64,000 nt of DNA from Xiphophorus maculatus (lineage: Eukaryota; Chordata; Actinopteri; Cyprinodontiformes; Poeciliidae). The stretch lies in contig NC_036450.1 in assembly GCF_002775205.1 (NCBI RefSeq), positions 18,185,479 to 18,249,478 of the forward strand, given 5' to 3'. Shown here one piece after another: positions 1 to 12,600 of the stretch (its first letter is position 1; every line of letters starts with the position of its first letter). The position numbers and the translations under genes are program-made. The notes under the pieces are model-generated. The model did no database searches. It had not been told where the DNA came from and saw only the letters and a list, made by a program, of their open reading frames with translations.

Positions 1-3000
1 AGAATGTCACTTATTTTTCCGTGTGACAGCTCGGCTTTATTGCTACCACAAGATCAGAGAGGGCTGAACTGTATAGCTCAAACATTGTCCCAGCACCAGA
101 GAGAAATCACTTCAGTGGTTTAAAAGGACTCCGAGTCAATTTGCCCTTCTACCTATTTCTGCTCTAGTGTTATACGCATGCATCTGCATTTCCTCCCGTC
201 CTGTTTTCCTTTCATATCCATAAACAAACTCGTTCATGCCTGTCTACAGAAGGTGTCAATTTATTTTTATTTATTGCTTAAATGTAGAAATACATAAAAT
301 TCTCACGTCTCAATTGATTTTAATCCTAAATTGTTTTCCTTAATATTGTGTAGCATGAAACTAACGAAGCCACAGATGTTTAACATCTCTGGGTAAAATG
401 ACCCTCACCCATTGAGAAATACATTTTAAAAGCCGGATATATCTTTTAAAAAATATCTCCAGGACCTTTTTTTTTTTTAATTATACACAGATACAAAAGA
501 ATATATATGAAAAATGCTTGTTGTAATAGAACAAGTAATATATTCTTGGAAAGAGGTTTGAGTTTTTTTCCTTTCTATTTGATAAAAGTCTTCAGTTTTT
601 TTCTCTGTCCTTGAATGACCTTTTTCTTATGTTGTTTGGGTAAGCTCATTAAATCTGCGTGTTTCTCTCAGTGATAGAAAATGCCTTCATAATTGCCAGC
701 ATTTCTTTCCCACTTTGATTAGAACAAAGAAAAAACTATGGTTTGTCATTTCTGTCGCAGTTCACTTCTTTTCAGGTCTTATCAGACTGTGTTGATTTTT
801 ATGTAGAACAAAAATACCTGACAGATCTCAGTTTAATTATCACAGGTCTAAACCTTGTTGACGTCTTTCTCCTAGTTCTTGTTTGATTAAAAGAAGAAGA
901 AACTCAGATTCACTTTTTTTTCTGAAACGTAGGCTGTAATTGTTGCCTTTCAGACACTCTTTAGTGTTCAATTGCTTTAATACGCAGGTCCAAGCTTCAG
1001 TTGCAGTGTTTTTTTTCTCATTGTGTTGTAAACACTCAAAGCAATCTCGAAATCCCAGATTTTCTCTCCTTTTTTTTTTGAACATCTCTTTATTGAAGGG
1101 CTCTGACCAAACCTTAGAAAGAAGCTACAAGAAGATGAAAAAGGTAATAAGCAGGAAAAGCAAAGACAAGCAAATCACTTTATCTCTTAAAGCTTTTATT
1201 GAATTAGGAAAGTTAGAGATTGTTAACTACGTCTCGGTGAAACATTAATGTCTCCTCACTGAACATTCCTCTCTAAACCAGTTTACGTCCCTTTTTCCAT
1301 GTAGCAGTTCCCATGGTGACAGACCTTATTCGGTTGCTGCCCTAAAAAGACACAGTCTCGAAATAAATAAATGAATTTGTCAAGCAACGATGATGCTATT
1401 TGAAACATTTCTGATTCCAGAGGGTTAACACTGAGCTCTGGTCAGCTGTAACCCTACATTCACTCTCACCACTGTGTGCCAGCTTCTCTTTTCATGGGTC
1501 TTCTGTTATTCTGTTCAAATGCGTTTGTCCTCAAGAATCAGAGACAAGATTTACAAGCAGTGTTTTTTTAAAGAGTGCAGAATAATTCAGTCCACTTTTT
1601 TTTTTGAGTTCTTCCCAAAATGAAATGTTATGCTTGTCCAATTCTAATCCCATCCAAATGCCAAAGACGCGTTAAGAATATTATTCTTTTTTTTGGATTG
1701 TTTTTGTGTTGACAAAAACAGAATAAATTTTTTTAAAAATTCTCAAACGATTGTTTAAAAATCATTTATTCTCATAATCCTTAGAGACGGAATGATCTTG
1801 TCTGCAATGATTATTTTTTTTATATAAATTATCATAAATGGTTCCATACAAACTTTTTAAAAGTTTAAAATATGTGTAATGTAATACAAGGTTAGTTTTT
1901 AAAGTTAGGTTACTAAGCCATGAGCATCATTCATTTAGTTATTTGTTGAAATGTTAATTTTTGCAGAGCTGTGATATTGCTTCCAAACCAAAGAGTGATT
2001 AATTTGTAATATTTCATGGGAAATGCAACAATAATATGAAACCACAGGTAATTGAGATGTAGGAGTGAACATGAGATAAGCTGTTGCATTTTTATCTAGC
2101 ATGAAGTAAACACAAATAAAAGTGTGACAAGAGAATAGGCCCAATAACTTAGCCACTGCTAAGTAAACGCACGTTGCTCCACTTTCTTGCATTATTTTTT
2201 CCTTTGGTTTTAAGCTTTTATTTTTCCATTTATCTTCACAGCAGAATATGCAAGAATAAAAATGCTTCCTGCTTGGAGTTGTGGCATTTTGACTAGTATT
2301 TTCAATCAGCAGGTGTCTTTGAAGACAATATGCATCAAATTTACATAAATAGGAAGAATTGAGGCGTTTTCTTCATCATAAGCAGAGAAGATGAAACTTG
2401 GCAGCTCTGTGGGAGGAACTTTGAAACCATACTAAAATTTCTCACCGCAGGCGGTCCTTACTCATCTTAACTATGACTAAAGCAGTTTACCAAATGCAGC
2501 AGGAGTTACAGTGGAGTTGCAGACAAGCCAAAAATAACTTAAGACAGTCTTTGTTGTTCTTTGTTACATGATAATTTGCAAATAATGTGTGTTTTATGGT
2601 CACTGGTGCTGTTTGTGTTGCAATTATGTCCTTGTTTTAAACACTGATATTGGGAGTTTAAAGGAACTGACTAATAGTATTGATTAGAACCCAATTGGTG
2701 TTCAAGAAAAGTAAAGATTACATGACAATAATCACTGATGCTTGCATAGCTCAAAAACTGTCAAATGATTGAAGTTGTTACTTTGGCTTTAAAAATTTGT
2801 TAGTAACTGATCAATTATTTAAGCAATATTTATCATACCATACCTTACTTGCATAGCAAATATACAGGCATTTAGAGATTTAAAAACCAGAAAAAGAATT
2901 TTAAAATAGACTCTAAGTTGAATTGGAAGCCAATGCAATGAAGCCAGCACCGGAGTAACCCTAATGCGCTCATATTTTCTAGATGTTTAATTCCAGTTAG

Positions 3001-3454
3001 AAATCGGGCTTCAGCTGTTTGTACCATTTGCAGGCGTGACAAAGTGCCAAGGTCAAAGCCTAGTAACAGAGAGCTCAGTAATCCAAGCGGAAGGTTGTAA
3101 ACGGATGAATGACAGTTTCCAATTCACAAGTGGAAATAAAAGGCTTAACTTTAGACAGATCTTTAAGGTGATGGTTAAAGAATTTCACCAATCTATTTAC
3201 GTGACTGTCAATCTAAGGGCAACCTCAATTTTTACCCTTAGACACGTCTTCAAATGAGGGATCAGGGCAGCAAGATCAACAAATCATGTATTGGAGGAAC
3301 GACTGGGACCGAATAGAAATTCTCTGCAGTTTAATTTCTCTGCTTAAATAGTCATTTATGTGATTGCACTTGAATTTTTTGTAGACTTCATTTGTAGTTT
3401 GGTTGTGCAAATGTGTGTGTGAAGGATGATGAGCTGTTTTCTTGTTTCTTGCAG
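1..3454 (+). other. slc45a2 intron 1 (3' part)
   Basis: AT-rich DNA with many T-runs. No exon resembling the N-terminal 130 residues of SLC45A2 is present in any frame, so exon 1 lies left of the window. No repeat of clear identity seen. Confidence 0.8.
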
Positions 3455-3631
3455 CGCTGATCAGTGACAGGTCATTGAAGAGCATCTGGTCCATCGTCGT
3501 GGTGATGTTCGGAGTCGTGCTGTTTGACTTCGCTGCTGATTTTATTGACGGCCCTATCAAGGCCTACCTGTTTGATGTGTGCTCACATTCAGACAAGGAG
3601 AGAGGTCTGCACTACCATGCTCTGTTCACAG
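3455..3631 (+). CDS. slc45a2: slc45a2 exon 2
   Basis: Acceptor ttgcag before 3455 and donor gtatct after 3631. The exon takes one base from exon 1 and leaves one for exon 3. It encodes ALISD through HALFTG, including the family signature [17 protein letters not shown] on a transmembrane segment. Confidence 0.96.
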
Positions 3632-6600
3632 GTATCTCACATCTGCACACACGCAGTTTCTTGTCTTAGTGTGTCCCTCACAGCTTCCTATGGAAATTTT
3701 AACTTGATCTATTCTGTTTCTGAGGAAGTATTTTGTAACATTTGCTTGTTCTAGTTTGTTCTGTGAGATGTTCTTGGGTTATCTTAGCCTCCTGAATTAC
3801 TCATGCAACTCTGGAGGCTATTTGGGCTGTGTGAGCATTCGTGGCAGTGATTCAGGAGAACGTGCTTTTGATTTCTGCTGTGAATGGGCAGAGCAGCAGT
3901 GACTAATGACAATTTTGTTTAACAAATGGAGCTAAAATGTAAACACAGAAATGGAATGTCAAGCTGTGGCTGAGCTTTTTAGCTGATTTCGTGGGCAGCA
4001 ACAAATGGCAAAAGTCATTAAACGGGGATTTGATAAATTACAGTTTTTGCTAAATGACAATATCACCACTCTTTCTGCCCATTAAATGTTATCAAAATTT
4101 CTTCAAGGTTGATCCAAGAGGTTGTTGCTACTCTGACTGGTGGGAAATTAAATGATCTGAACTTTTTGTTTAAATAAAGTGGGGAAGATCATGGGTGTCG
4201 CTCATTTTTTAAATCTTGACAATGGAGCATCTATTCAGAGTCCATAAATCTGATTCTGCTTACTCCTTTCTCAGACCGTCTCTGCCTTTAAGAGTGTTTT
4301 AGGTGCAGATTCACTTTGTTTTGTGTTTTTCTATGTTGTTTCTGAGAAGCATGTGGACAGACAGAAGCACATCTACATTTAGACTTCTAATAAACATCAA
4401 CAAACATCCATTATACTTTGACTCTCCTATTACATCTGAATTTTCCAACCTTAAGGGCAATACAGGATATTTCTATTCTATTCTAAAATACATCAAGCTT
4501 AACCAAGAGATCGATGAGCCAGTTTTTCACAGTTTTCTGAACTCAAGTGATTGTTACTAAATACCTATAGTAAGAAATTCTGCTGAATGCATTGCTGAAA
4601 TGACACGGTGAGACTTAAAGTCTTCTTTTTGTTTGCATACTTTGTGAAAACGAGCCATGACTTCTTGTTGTAGACAAGATGTTCATGGCTGTTATAGAAA
4701 GCCTTTTGAAGCTCTATGTAGTGTGTCCTCCACACAGTCACACAGACACATATTTTGGTTGGATTCTTTGTGAATCTCTATCTGCACATTTCTCTCAGGT
4801 CTTGAGCATGATGGGCTTGAATGAATAGTTTCCTGCTTTCTGCTGTCAGGTAGAGAAAAGTACCCATCGTCTCAGGTAAACACAGCCACATAACTCGCTG
4901 CAAAGGTTCTCTGAAACATGGTGAACGACATGAGGCAACAGGGAGGCAGGTAGAAGTGAATTTCCTGCAGATTTCCACTTATTTCCAGATGTCTTGCTTT
5001 TTCTCTAAAGATTTGCAGTCCCATTAAGTATGCAGAATCTGAGGCAACTTGAGCTGCAATTGCATCCACCCCTTTCGTATCCTGGATGCTTCCACTTTTC
5101 ACTTTAGGCTACTTGGATACACATTTAAAGGGAAAATGAGGTTTTACATTTTTATTCGGGGAAAAACGTCTGTGATTTGGCAATTTTAGACCTTTAAAGT
5201 ATAAACTCAAATTTTAAGAAAATCACTCCGAGATATATTCTTCAATTTCTGACTGTAGGATGGGGGCCAGTGACATTTAATTTTTAACCTCATTTCATTA
5301 CACTGTGCAGCTAGTTTAGGGGAACTTTTCCAGCTGAAATTAAACTCATAACCTTTGCTTTAAATGTGGTAAATATTGTAGTGATGATTTGGTAAAGTGT
5401 AGAAACCCCAGTGGGCTTTGAAATTAGCAGTCCGGAAGACGAGAAAAAAAGTACTATAGATTATTTTTATGACATTCATTTGCAAAGGTGTGAATGTCCT
5501 TGAGTCTTTCTTCATTTTCAAAAGGCTACAAATCCAAAGTTAAATGTGAGTTCAAAGGATTTTACATCATGGGATAAAAGAAAATTTTTGGAATTATGAG
5601 GTGAGAAGAAACTGGGGAAAAAATTATATAAATCTGAAGAGTACTGTTTGAAAAAGATATTTTTCCACACAAAAATTTGATAATAACCTTTCACCACTGG
5701 TACAGTTGCCAGTTTTGCATATCTAAGAAATTTCCTTCCATTCATCATTGCAAAATAGTTCAAGCTCAGTGAGATTGAAAAGATAACACCAATCTTGCCA
5801 CAAATTTGTTGGTGGATTTAGGTCTAGGCTTTGACTAGACCATTCTGTCAATGTAGCTCTGGATGTATATTAAGGTTGGTTGTGCTGCTGGAAGGGGAAC
5901 TCCACCCCAGCCACAACACTTTAGGTTTTCTCTTGCAGTTTGTTCTGTGTTTAGTTTGAACTAAATAATAAAAGAATCCTCATGCTACCACCATGTTGTA
6001 AAAAACAGTAAGATATATTCTGATCCAAACTCAGTCACATTTGAGTTCAGTTTACTGAACAGCAAATCACTTTGGTTGAAATAAGACAAATATGCATCAG
6101 GGATTATACGGCGTGATTCATCCTCAAAATACGTCCTAGAGACAGAACACATTTTGCCATTTCACATAAATCTGTGAAGCACCACAACATCAAAAATACT
6201 TCCTGAGTGACACCTCCAAAACCCTGCGTAAAAGTAAAACAAGATCAAGTAAATTCTAGAGGGGTAGCTGTGGGGTGAGATGATGTGTTTAGGGTGAGCA
6301 TCAGCGGAGCAATCAGCTGCCAGCAAGCACCGGCTGGCGTTGAGCATGCGAGTCAGGCAGTAATCCGGCCCTGAGCTCATCATGTGCTGCAGTCATGGGT
6401 CTGGGCTGAGAGAAACACAGGCCAGGCACATGACTCTCGAGACCCCACCGTGCCACTGCTGGAATGTGAGGCTTTAGGAAGAAAGGGCAAAAATTGTGAG
6501 CTTCTCTGTTTTGTTTGTTTGTTTTTTTTCTTATCCCATCTTTGCTTTTATTAGGGTGGTGCTGCTGTACTGGAGTAGGCAGCCATTTTTTAATAAAATT

Positions 6601-9600
6601 TGTAGATGGAGTCCTAGCAACAACAGCAATCAAAGCAGACAGTTTGGGTGTCGACAAATACCCATCACATAACAGAAGTTAAGCAGGTACAAATGCATGA
6701 ATGTGATGGTATTCTAATCTGGCAAATTGATTGATCACTGATATATTAGGGTACAGTGTAAAACAAACTTAAAGAAATGTGGAAATTACTGCAAAGCTGA
6801 AGTAACGCTACCTGATAGCGATCGTTTTTACCCAGTTCAGTCACTATTACTGGTCACAAAAGGTTAGTTACCTACGAAGTAATATACCCACTCTTAAAAA
6901 TATAATGACAACCATTGAATATAACTGGAAAACATCAGAGGAAAAGGGAACCTGAGTAGAACACATTAGCTAAATACACACAGAGGAAGGGGCTGTAATT
7001 GGAAACAGGTGCGTCTAATTAAACATGAGTGGGAGCTTAGACAACTGAAGTGGGTCACATCAAGGCCCAAGAAACATACAGTAGGCTTCTTTGATTATAT
7101 GACTAAGTACGATATCAAAACGATGTGCACAGCAATAAAACAAACTGGAAAAAAATGTTTCCTGAGTTAAATGAGTCTAACAAATCCCTCAAATGGAACA
7201 GCTAATAAAAACACTATCTCTTTAGTGAAATTGTGATATTTTGGGATTTGATTGCTGATGTTACTTTGAAATATTTGTATTTTATTGCCTGGTGTGGCCT
7301 TATGACCTTTACTGACAAACAGCAGCATGTACTGCCATGGACAAAAGTTTAAGAATGACAGAAATGTTATTTTCCCCAAACTTTACTGCTTCAGGGTTGG
7401 TAGATGTTTTGTGAGATCTGTAGCAAAAAGAAGTCCTAAAGGACAGTTTTTAACATCTCATTTGCAAATGTTTTTATTGAAAAATATATCCCGTTTATGT
7501 AAAGTGTAGGTGTATTCTCTAGAGTTCTTCTGGGCCCACTATTAAATAATTGACCAAATCCTTACCGATGCTGACCCGTATAGTTCAGTGTTTTGTATTT
7601 TATTCATTGATTTTTTGAGGATTGATCACAGAACAAAGTGTACTGGCCACAGACCAATTGTTTCAATGTTTTGATCACTTTTGTCATTCACTGCTGTGGC
7701 ATTATAAATTATGTTGTGCTAAATGACCCGAAAGAGGACTGAATCCCCGTATGACAGCCTCGTCTCTCAGACTGTATATTTTGAGAGAGCACTCAGGATA
7801 TGGGAGGAGCTTTGAATTGGAAAAATATATAATGGATATTACCTGACTGAAGATTCCTTGCGAAAAGAAATTCCTTCAGAATGTTATTATGTCTATTCTT
7901 TTTTTCTGAAGTTGCCTTTAGATGTTTTTTTTTTCTTCTTTACGGATATATGTGAGTCATTTGATCACGTTTTCAATCAGTCTTGCTGCAACCATTTTTT
8001 ATTGCTTTTTCACTTCCATGTAATTGCTTTTTGATACGTATAGAATTTCTTCTTGGCTCTATGAAATATTTCCTCTCTTATATGCTGCTGTTTCTAACTT
8101 TTCCAGTATCATCAAGGGCCCCAATATTCTCTGTTCTGGGGTGCTTCAGGGGACAAAAAGCTCCCAGCTTCTGCTGAAAGGAAAAAAAGAAAAATCTCTA
8201 AACTTCTGTCAATGATCCAGAACATAAACAGAGATCATGAAGTTGAGAGGAGATCAATCATCCAGTCAAGCAGAAGAAACTGAAGCCTTAAACCTGAAGT
8301 GGTTAATACTAAAGCTGCCTTTTTCTTAAATGTTGAAAAATGGCCTCATTACATTTGTACTGGCTGGAGAAGACTGCACTTCAAAGTATTCAAAAGCAGT
8401 CATTTGAATCAGAGAGCCAATCAGAACACATTTGTTACATAATTCACTCTGTGCGTAGTGCAGGTGTGTGAAGTGTTTTCCTCTATACTTAAGTAAACGT
8501 TACATAAATGTTCCTTCAGTAAGGCAGCATACATTAAGGAAACAACAAAGGTGTTGACTTCAGAGCTCAGCCGCTAATTATAAAGTTATAGAAGCTTCCT
8601 GTTTAACTCTTGTTACCATAAAAAGTCAGCTGCTGTGTTCTGAAATGCTCGTTAAGGTTGCTGTCTCAGACCTTTTCTTGGTTTGTTTCTACAGGAAAGA
8701 CATTGGGAAGAGTTAATAATGAAAGTGTTAGAGTAGGGACTGATGTGACATTAAGAAATCACATGACAGGTGTATTTTGAGCTCAGTCACTGCAGTCTTT
8801 AGACATATTCCTGGAAGGACTAATGTCTCAGCCAGATCTAGAGAAACTCATCCATGCATTCATCTTCAGTCGTATTGATTATTGCAACAGCGTCTTCACA
8901 GGTCTGTCCAACAAATCAATTAAACAGCTGCAGCTGATCCAGAATGCTGCTGCTCGCGTTCTCACTAAAACCAGGAAGATAGAGCACATAACACCAGTTT
9001 TAAAGTCCCTCCACTGGCTCCCTGTAGCTCAAAGAATAGACTTTAAAATACTGTTGTTAGTTTACAAATCACTGAACGGCTTAGCACCACAATACATTAA
9101 AGATCTGCTGTTGTTGTATCAACCCTCCAGACCTCTCGGGTCTTCTGGTTCTGGTTCTGCTCTGCATCCCCAGAACCAGAACCAAAAGGGGAGAAGCAGC
9201 TTTCAGCATCTATGCACCACAAATTTGGAACAAACTTCCAGAAAACTGTAAAACAGCTGAAACACTGACTTTCTTTTAAATCTCGACTAAAAACCCACCT
9301 GTTTAGAATTGTATTTGAAACGTAATCAATTACAAATTTATTGATGGAACTTGACTTAATGTTTTGTTTTGATTGTTGATTCTATCTTGCATTGTGTTTC
9401 TGTGTTTGTAATGATGTAAAGAACTTTGAAATGCCTTCCTGCTGAAATGTGCTATACAAATAAAATTTGATTGATTGATTTAGTTATCAATGTTAACTAT
9501 AAAACAGCTAAAATGGATAAACATTCAGATTCCTGAGGGGTCTCATTTGCTGCCTGATTATTGACTTCATGTCTCATTTGCATTCCAGCAGCTGCATTCA

Positions 9601-12600
9601 GACATAAACCAGCATGGCCTTGTTTTCTGATCCAGAATAATCACAACTATGAAGCAAGTGTTAACCTATGGAACGGCCGCACAAAGTATTCACCCCTCAT
9701 TTTGAACCTACAGTACATCCATGTAACAAACCATGATGTGCAGTTTATCTTTTGCTGCTGTTAATTAATTTCCAAAAATATACGGATTTTTAAAATAGGG
9801 TCAAATCTGACATTATTTCTTCCATCTATAAATTATCATCTGAATATTCTTTATTCCACCCTGTTTCCTTTTTGTTTTTGGTTCTGCGTAGAAAGACATT
9901 AACAAGTTGTGCTGGTTTGATTTGTCTTCCAAGAACGTACAACTTAGAAGGTTTCTCATCATAGCATTAATGAAGTTGCTTCTGATCTGTCTAAGCTTAT
10001 ACCCTGAAGCAAACAGAAGTCAAGAAAGATAATTGGAAAGACTTTGAAAAACACTTTCCAAAGTGGACAGTGTGTGTGAGATAAAAAAAAAATTGATTTT
10101 TTAAAAAACAATAAACTTTCATACACTTAATGTTGTTTTGAGCTAACAACTGCAACAGCAGTGCAACTTTTGTGTTTTTCCATCTGTCTCCCTAAATACA
10201 GAATCTCTAAAGTCTAAATTCAAACTCAAGATTATTAAGTCTGGCAATGAAAAGGTAAATGGTAGCTGATAGGTATTTTCCTTTCGAACCTAAATAAAAG
10301 AAAGAACCACAGACAATGTATATGAATTTTATGTAGAGCTTTTGCAAAAGGAGAACACTCTGTCCATTCTTCCTCCGAACAATCCACAGAGCATTCTGAT
10401 CTGCCCTCACAAAATCTCCTGTTTTTATTGTCAAAGAAGAACAGGCAAGGGGGCAGTCAGGAAAACAACAGAGGCCGTAAAGCTTCTAACCCAAACATCT
10501 AACAACCCAGTTCCAGATGTGATATCTGATCAAAGGTCTGAGCCCTGTTCAAATCTCGGTCAGTACTGTCAAGAAAACAAAATACGACTGCTCACAGGTA
10601 GTTACTAAATTAGGAGGTGTTCTTGCAAAAGGATTTAAGGTCTGAGAAACTTAGTGTTATCTATTTCTCGTAAAGTTGAACAGACAGTAGTGACCTCCAG
10701 GTCAGATAAAGAAGAGAACACTTTAAACAGAAAATCACAAAGATCTATAAGCTTAATGTGAACTAAAGTAAGAATAAAATGATAATACATAAAAATCTCT
10801 AACAGTAGCAATGGAAAAGTTTCCTGCTGTAGTTTTTCTATTCTATACCCTGGTATTTGCTTTACATATGGTTGTGTGTGAGTGTGTGTTTATTTTATTT
10901 CTGATGTCATTATCCTTGACCTTGTCACCTCCTACTGGCACAACTTTGGGTACTGTCAATCAATCAAATTTGATTTGTATAGCACATTTCAGCAGCAAGG
11001 CATTTCAAAGTGCTTTCCATCATATCAAACACAGAAACACAATGCAACATAGAATCAACAATCAAAACACGACATTAAGTCAAATTCCATCAATAAATTT
11101 GTAATTGATTACGTTTCAAATACAATCCTAAACAGGTGGGTTTTTAGTCGAGTTTGCATCCATAAAAAGTTTACCTACTATAATGCTTTTGACCTGAATC
11201 ATAAAAACTATACAGTTGAATTGCTTTGCAGTTGCAGGAAATACAGAAGTTGTTTAAAAAAAAGTAGATTAGGTACTATAGCTGGTTCCAAAGTAAGGAA
11301 TTTAAAGCCTTTTTCTACTGCAAAGCATCCTTCTCAGTCCAGGGTTACTAACAGCAGTACAACCTGCTAAGCAGACCTGAGTTATGAGTCAGATTTGTTT
11401 GCTAGTCTGACAGTTGCTTACAAATTTGTGGATGAACGAACGTGGTATCCCAACAGGGATTCAGAAAATCAAACGTGCTTTTGATGGAATGCTCACAAAA
11501 AATATATGAATTTATTTTTTAACACAGCTTAAGGTGAAGGCTGCACAGAATAAATTATGAAGATGCATTCCTTTGATTAGTGGCGTGTGTGTTGTAAAAG
11601 TGAATCGACACGTATTCCTGGAAGTCAGCGCTTGTTTGTTTGTATTATCCAGGTAATGATAGAGCAATCAAAGGAATCCGAACTGATTTAATGAGCCATT
11701 CAGAGTTTCACTTTACATAGATCTACATGGCCTGACCTTCGAGACAATAAATATGTTCCAGGCAGGATTAACAAATATGGTCCTGCAGATCAGCTAGCTC
11801 CCGATCTGCACTGCGTCTGGGCTGACAGAAAAAGACTGGGCCTCGGGATGGTGCTCACTATCAACCACAAGAAATGGACAGAAACAAACGCTTATAAAGG
11901 GCTGTTAACATTTAAAACTTAGCCTGCAGCAGTGTGGAGTATAAAGCTAACCTTCTAATAAAATATCACAATAAAAGCAATGAACTACATTCAAAAGTCA
12001 GACATAAAAGATTTAGAATAAGAAATTGTTTTTGTGAAATGCTTGAGATAACATTTCACATGTTATCTCAATGATTAAAGGCATCATGTTTTTCTTCCTA
12101 GCTGATGAGGCACTCAGCATTAATTTTATGTCATAGTGAGGAGAAGACATATCTGTGGTTGATGCCACCAATATGAGTCTATCCTCACTAACAAAAGTGT
12201 AACCGGCTATCCATCTTGTGTCTGTATTAGTGCTGTAGCACCTTGAAATATTTTGTTGCCTCATTTCCCTGGCTCACATCAGAATCATCAACTTTTCTTA
12301 TTTCTACCTCTGTGTTTTTCAGGACTGGGCGGAGCTTGTGGCTACCTGGTGGGAGCGATGGACTGGGGCCACTCTGTTCTCGGTCGTCTTTTGGGCTCCG
12401 AGTACCAAGTCATCTACTTCTTCTCAGCACTCACCTGGGGCTTCTTCCTCACCGTGCACCTGTTTAGCATTCCAGAACAATCTCTGTGCAAGGACCCCTC
12501 AGTGTCTGACTGCTCCTCTCCCAGTGCCCTCCACTTACTGGGCTCCCACAGCAATGGTTACGGAGCACTCAGTAAGGAGCCCAGCTCTACCGCAGCCCCC

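Larger units (their letters stand above)
3632..12322 (+). other. slc45a2 intron 2 (8.7 kb)
   Basis: Long intron with no coding exon. It holds fossil mobile elements (Tc1-like fragment near 5.8 kb, a DNA-transposon fragment near 7.3 kb, an L2-type LINE at 8.8-9.5 kb and an inverted L2 tail near 11 kb). The rest is unremarkable AT-rich sequence. Confidence 0.85.

Noticed and set aside
1-3454. Search for slc45a2 exon 1
   Set aside because: No frame resembles the N-terminal region, so the exon is taken to be left of the window.
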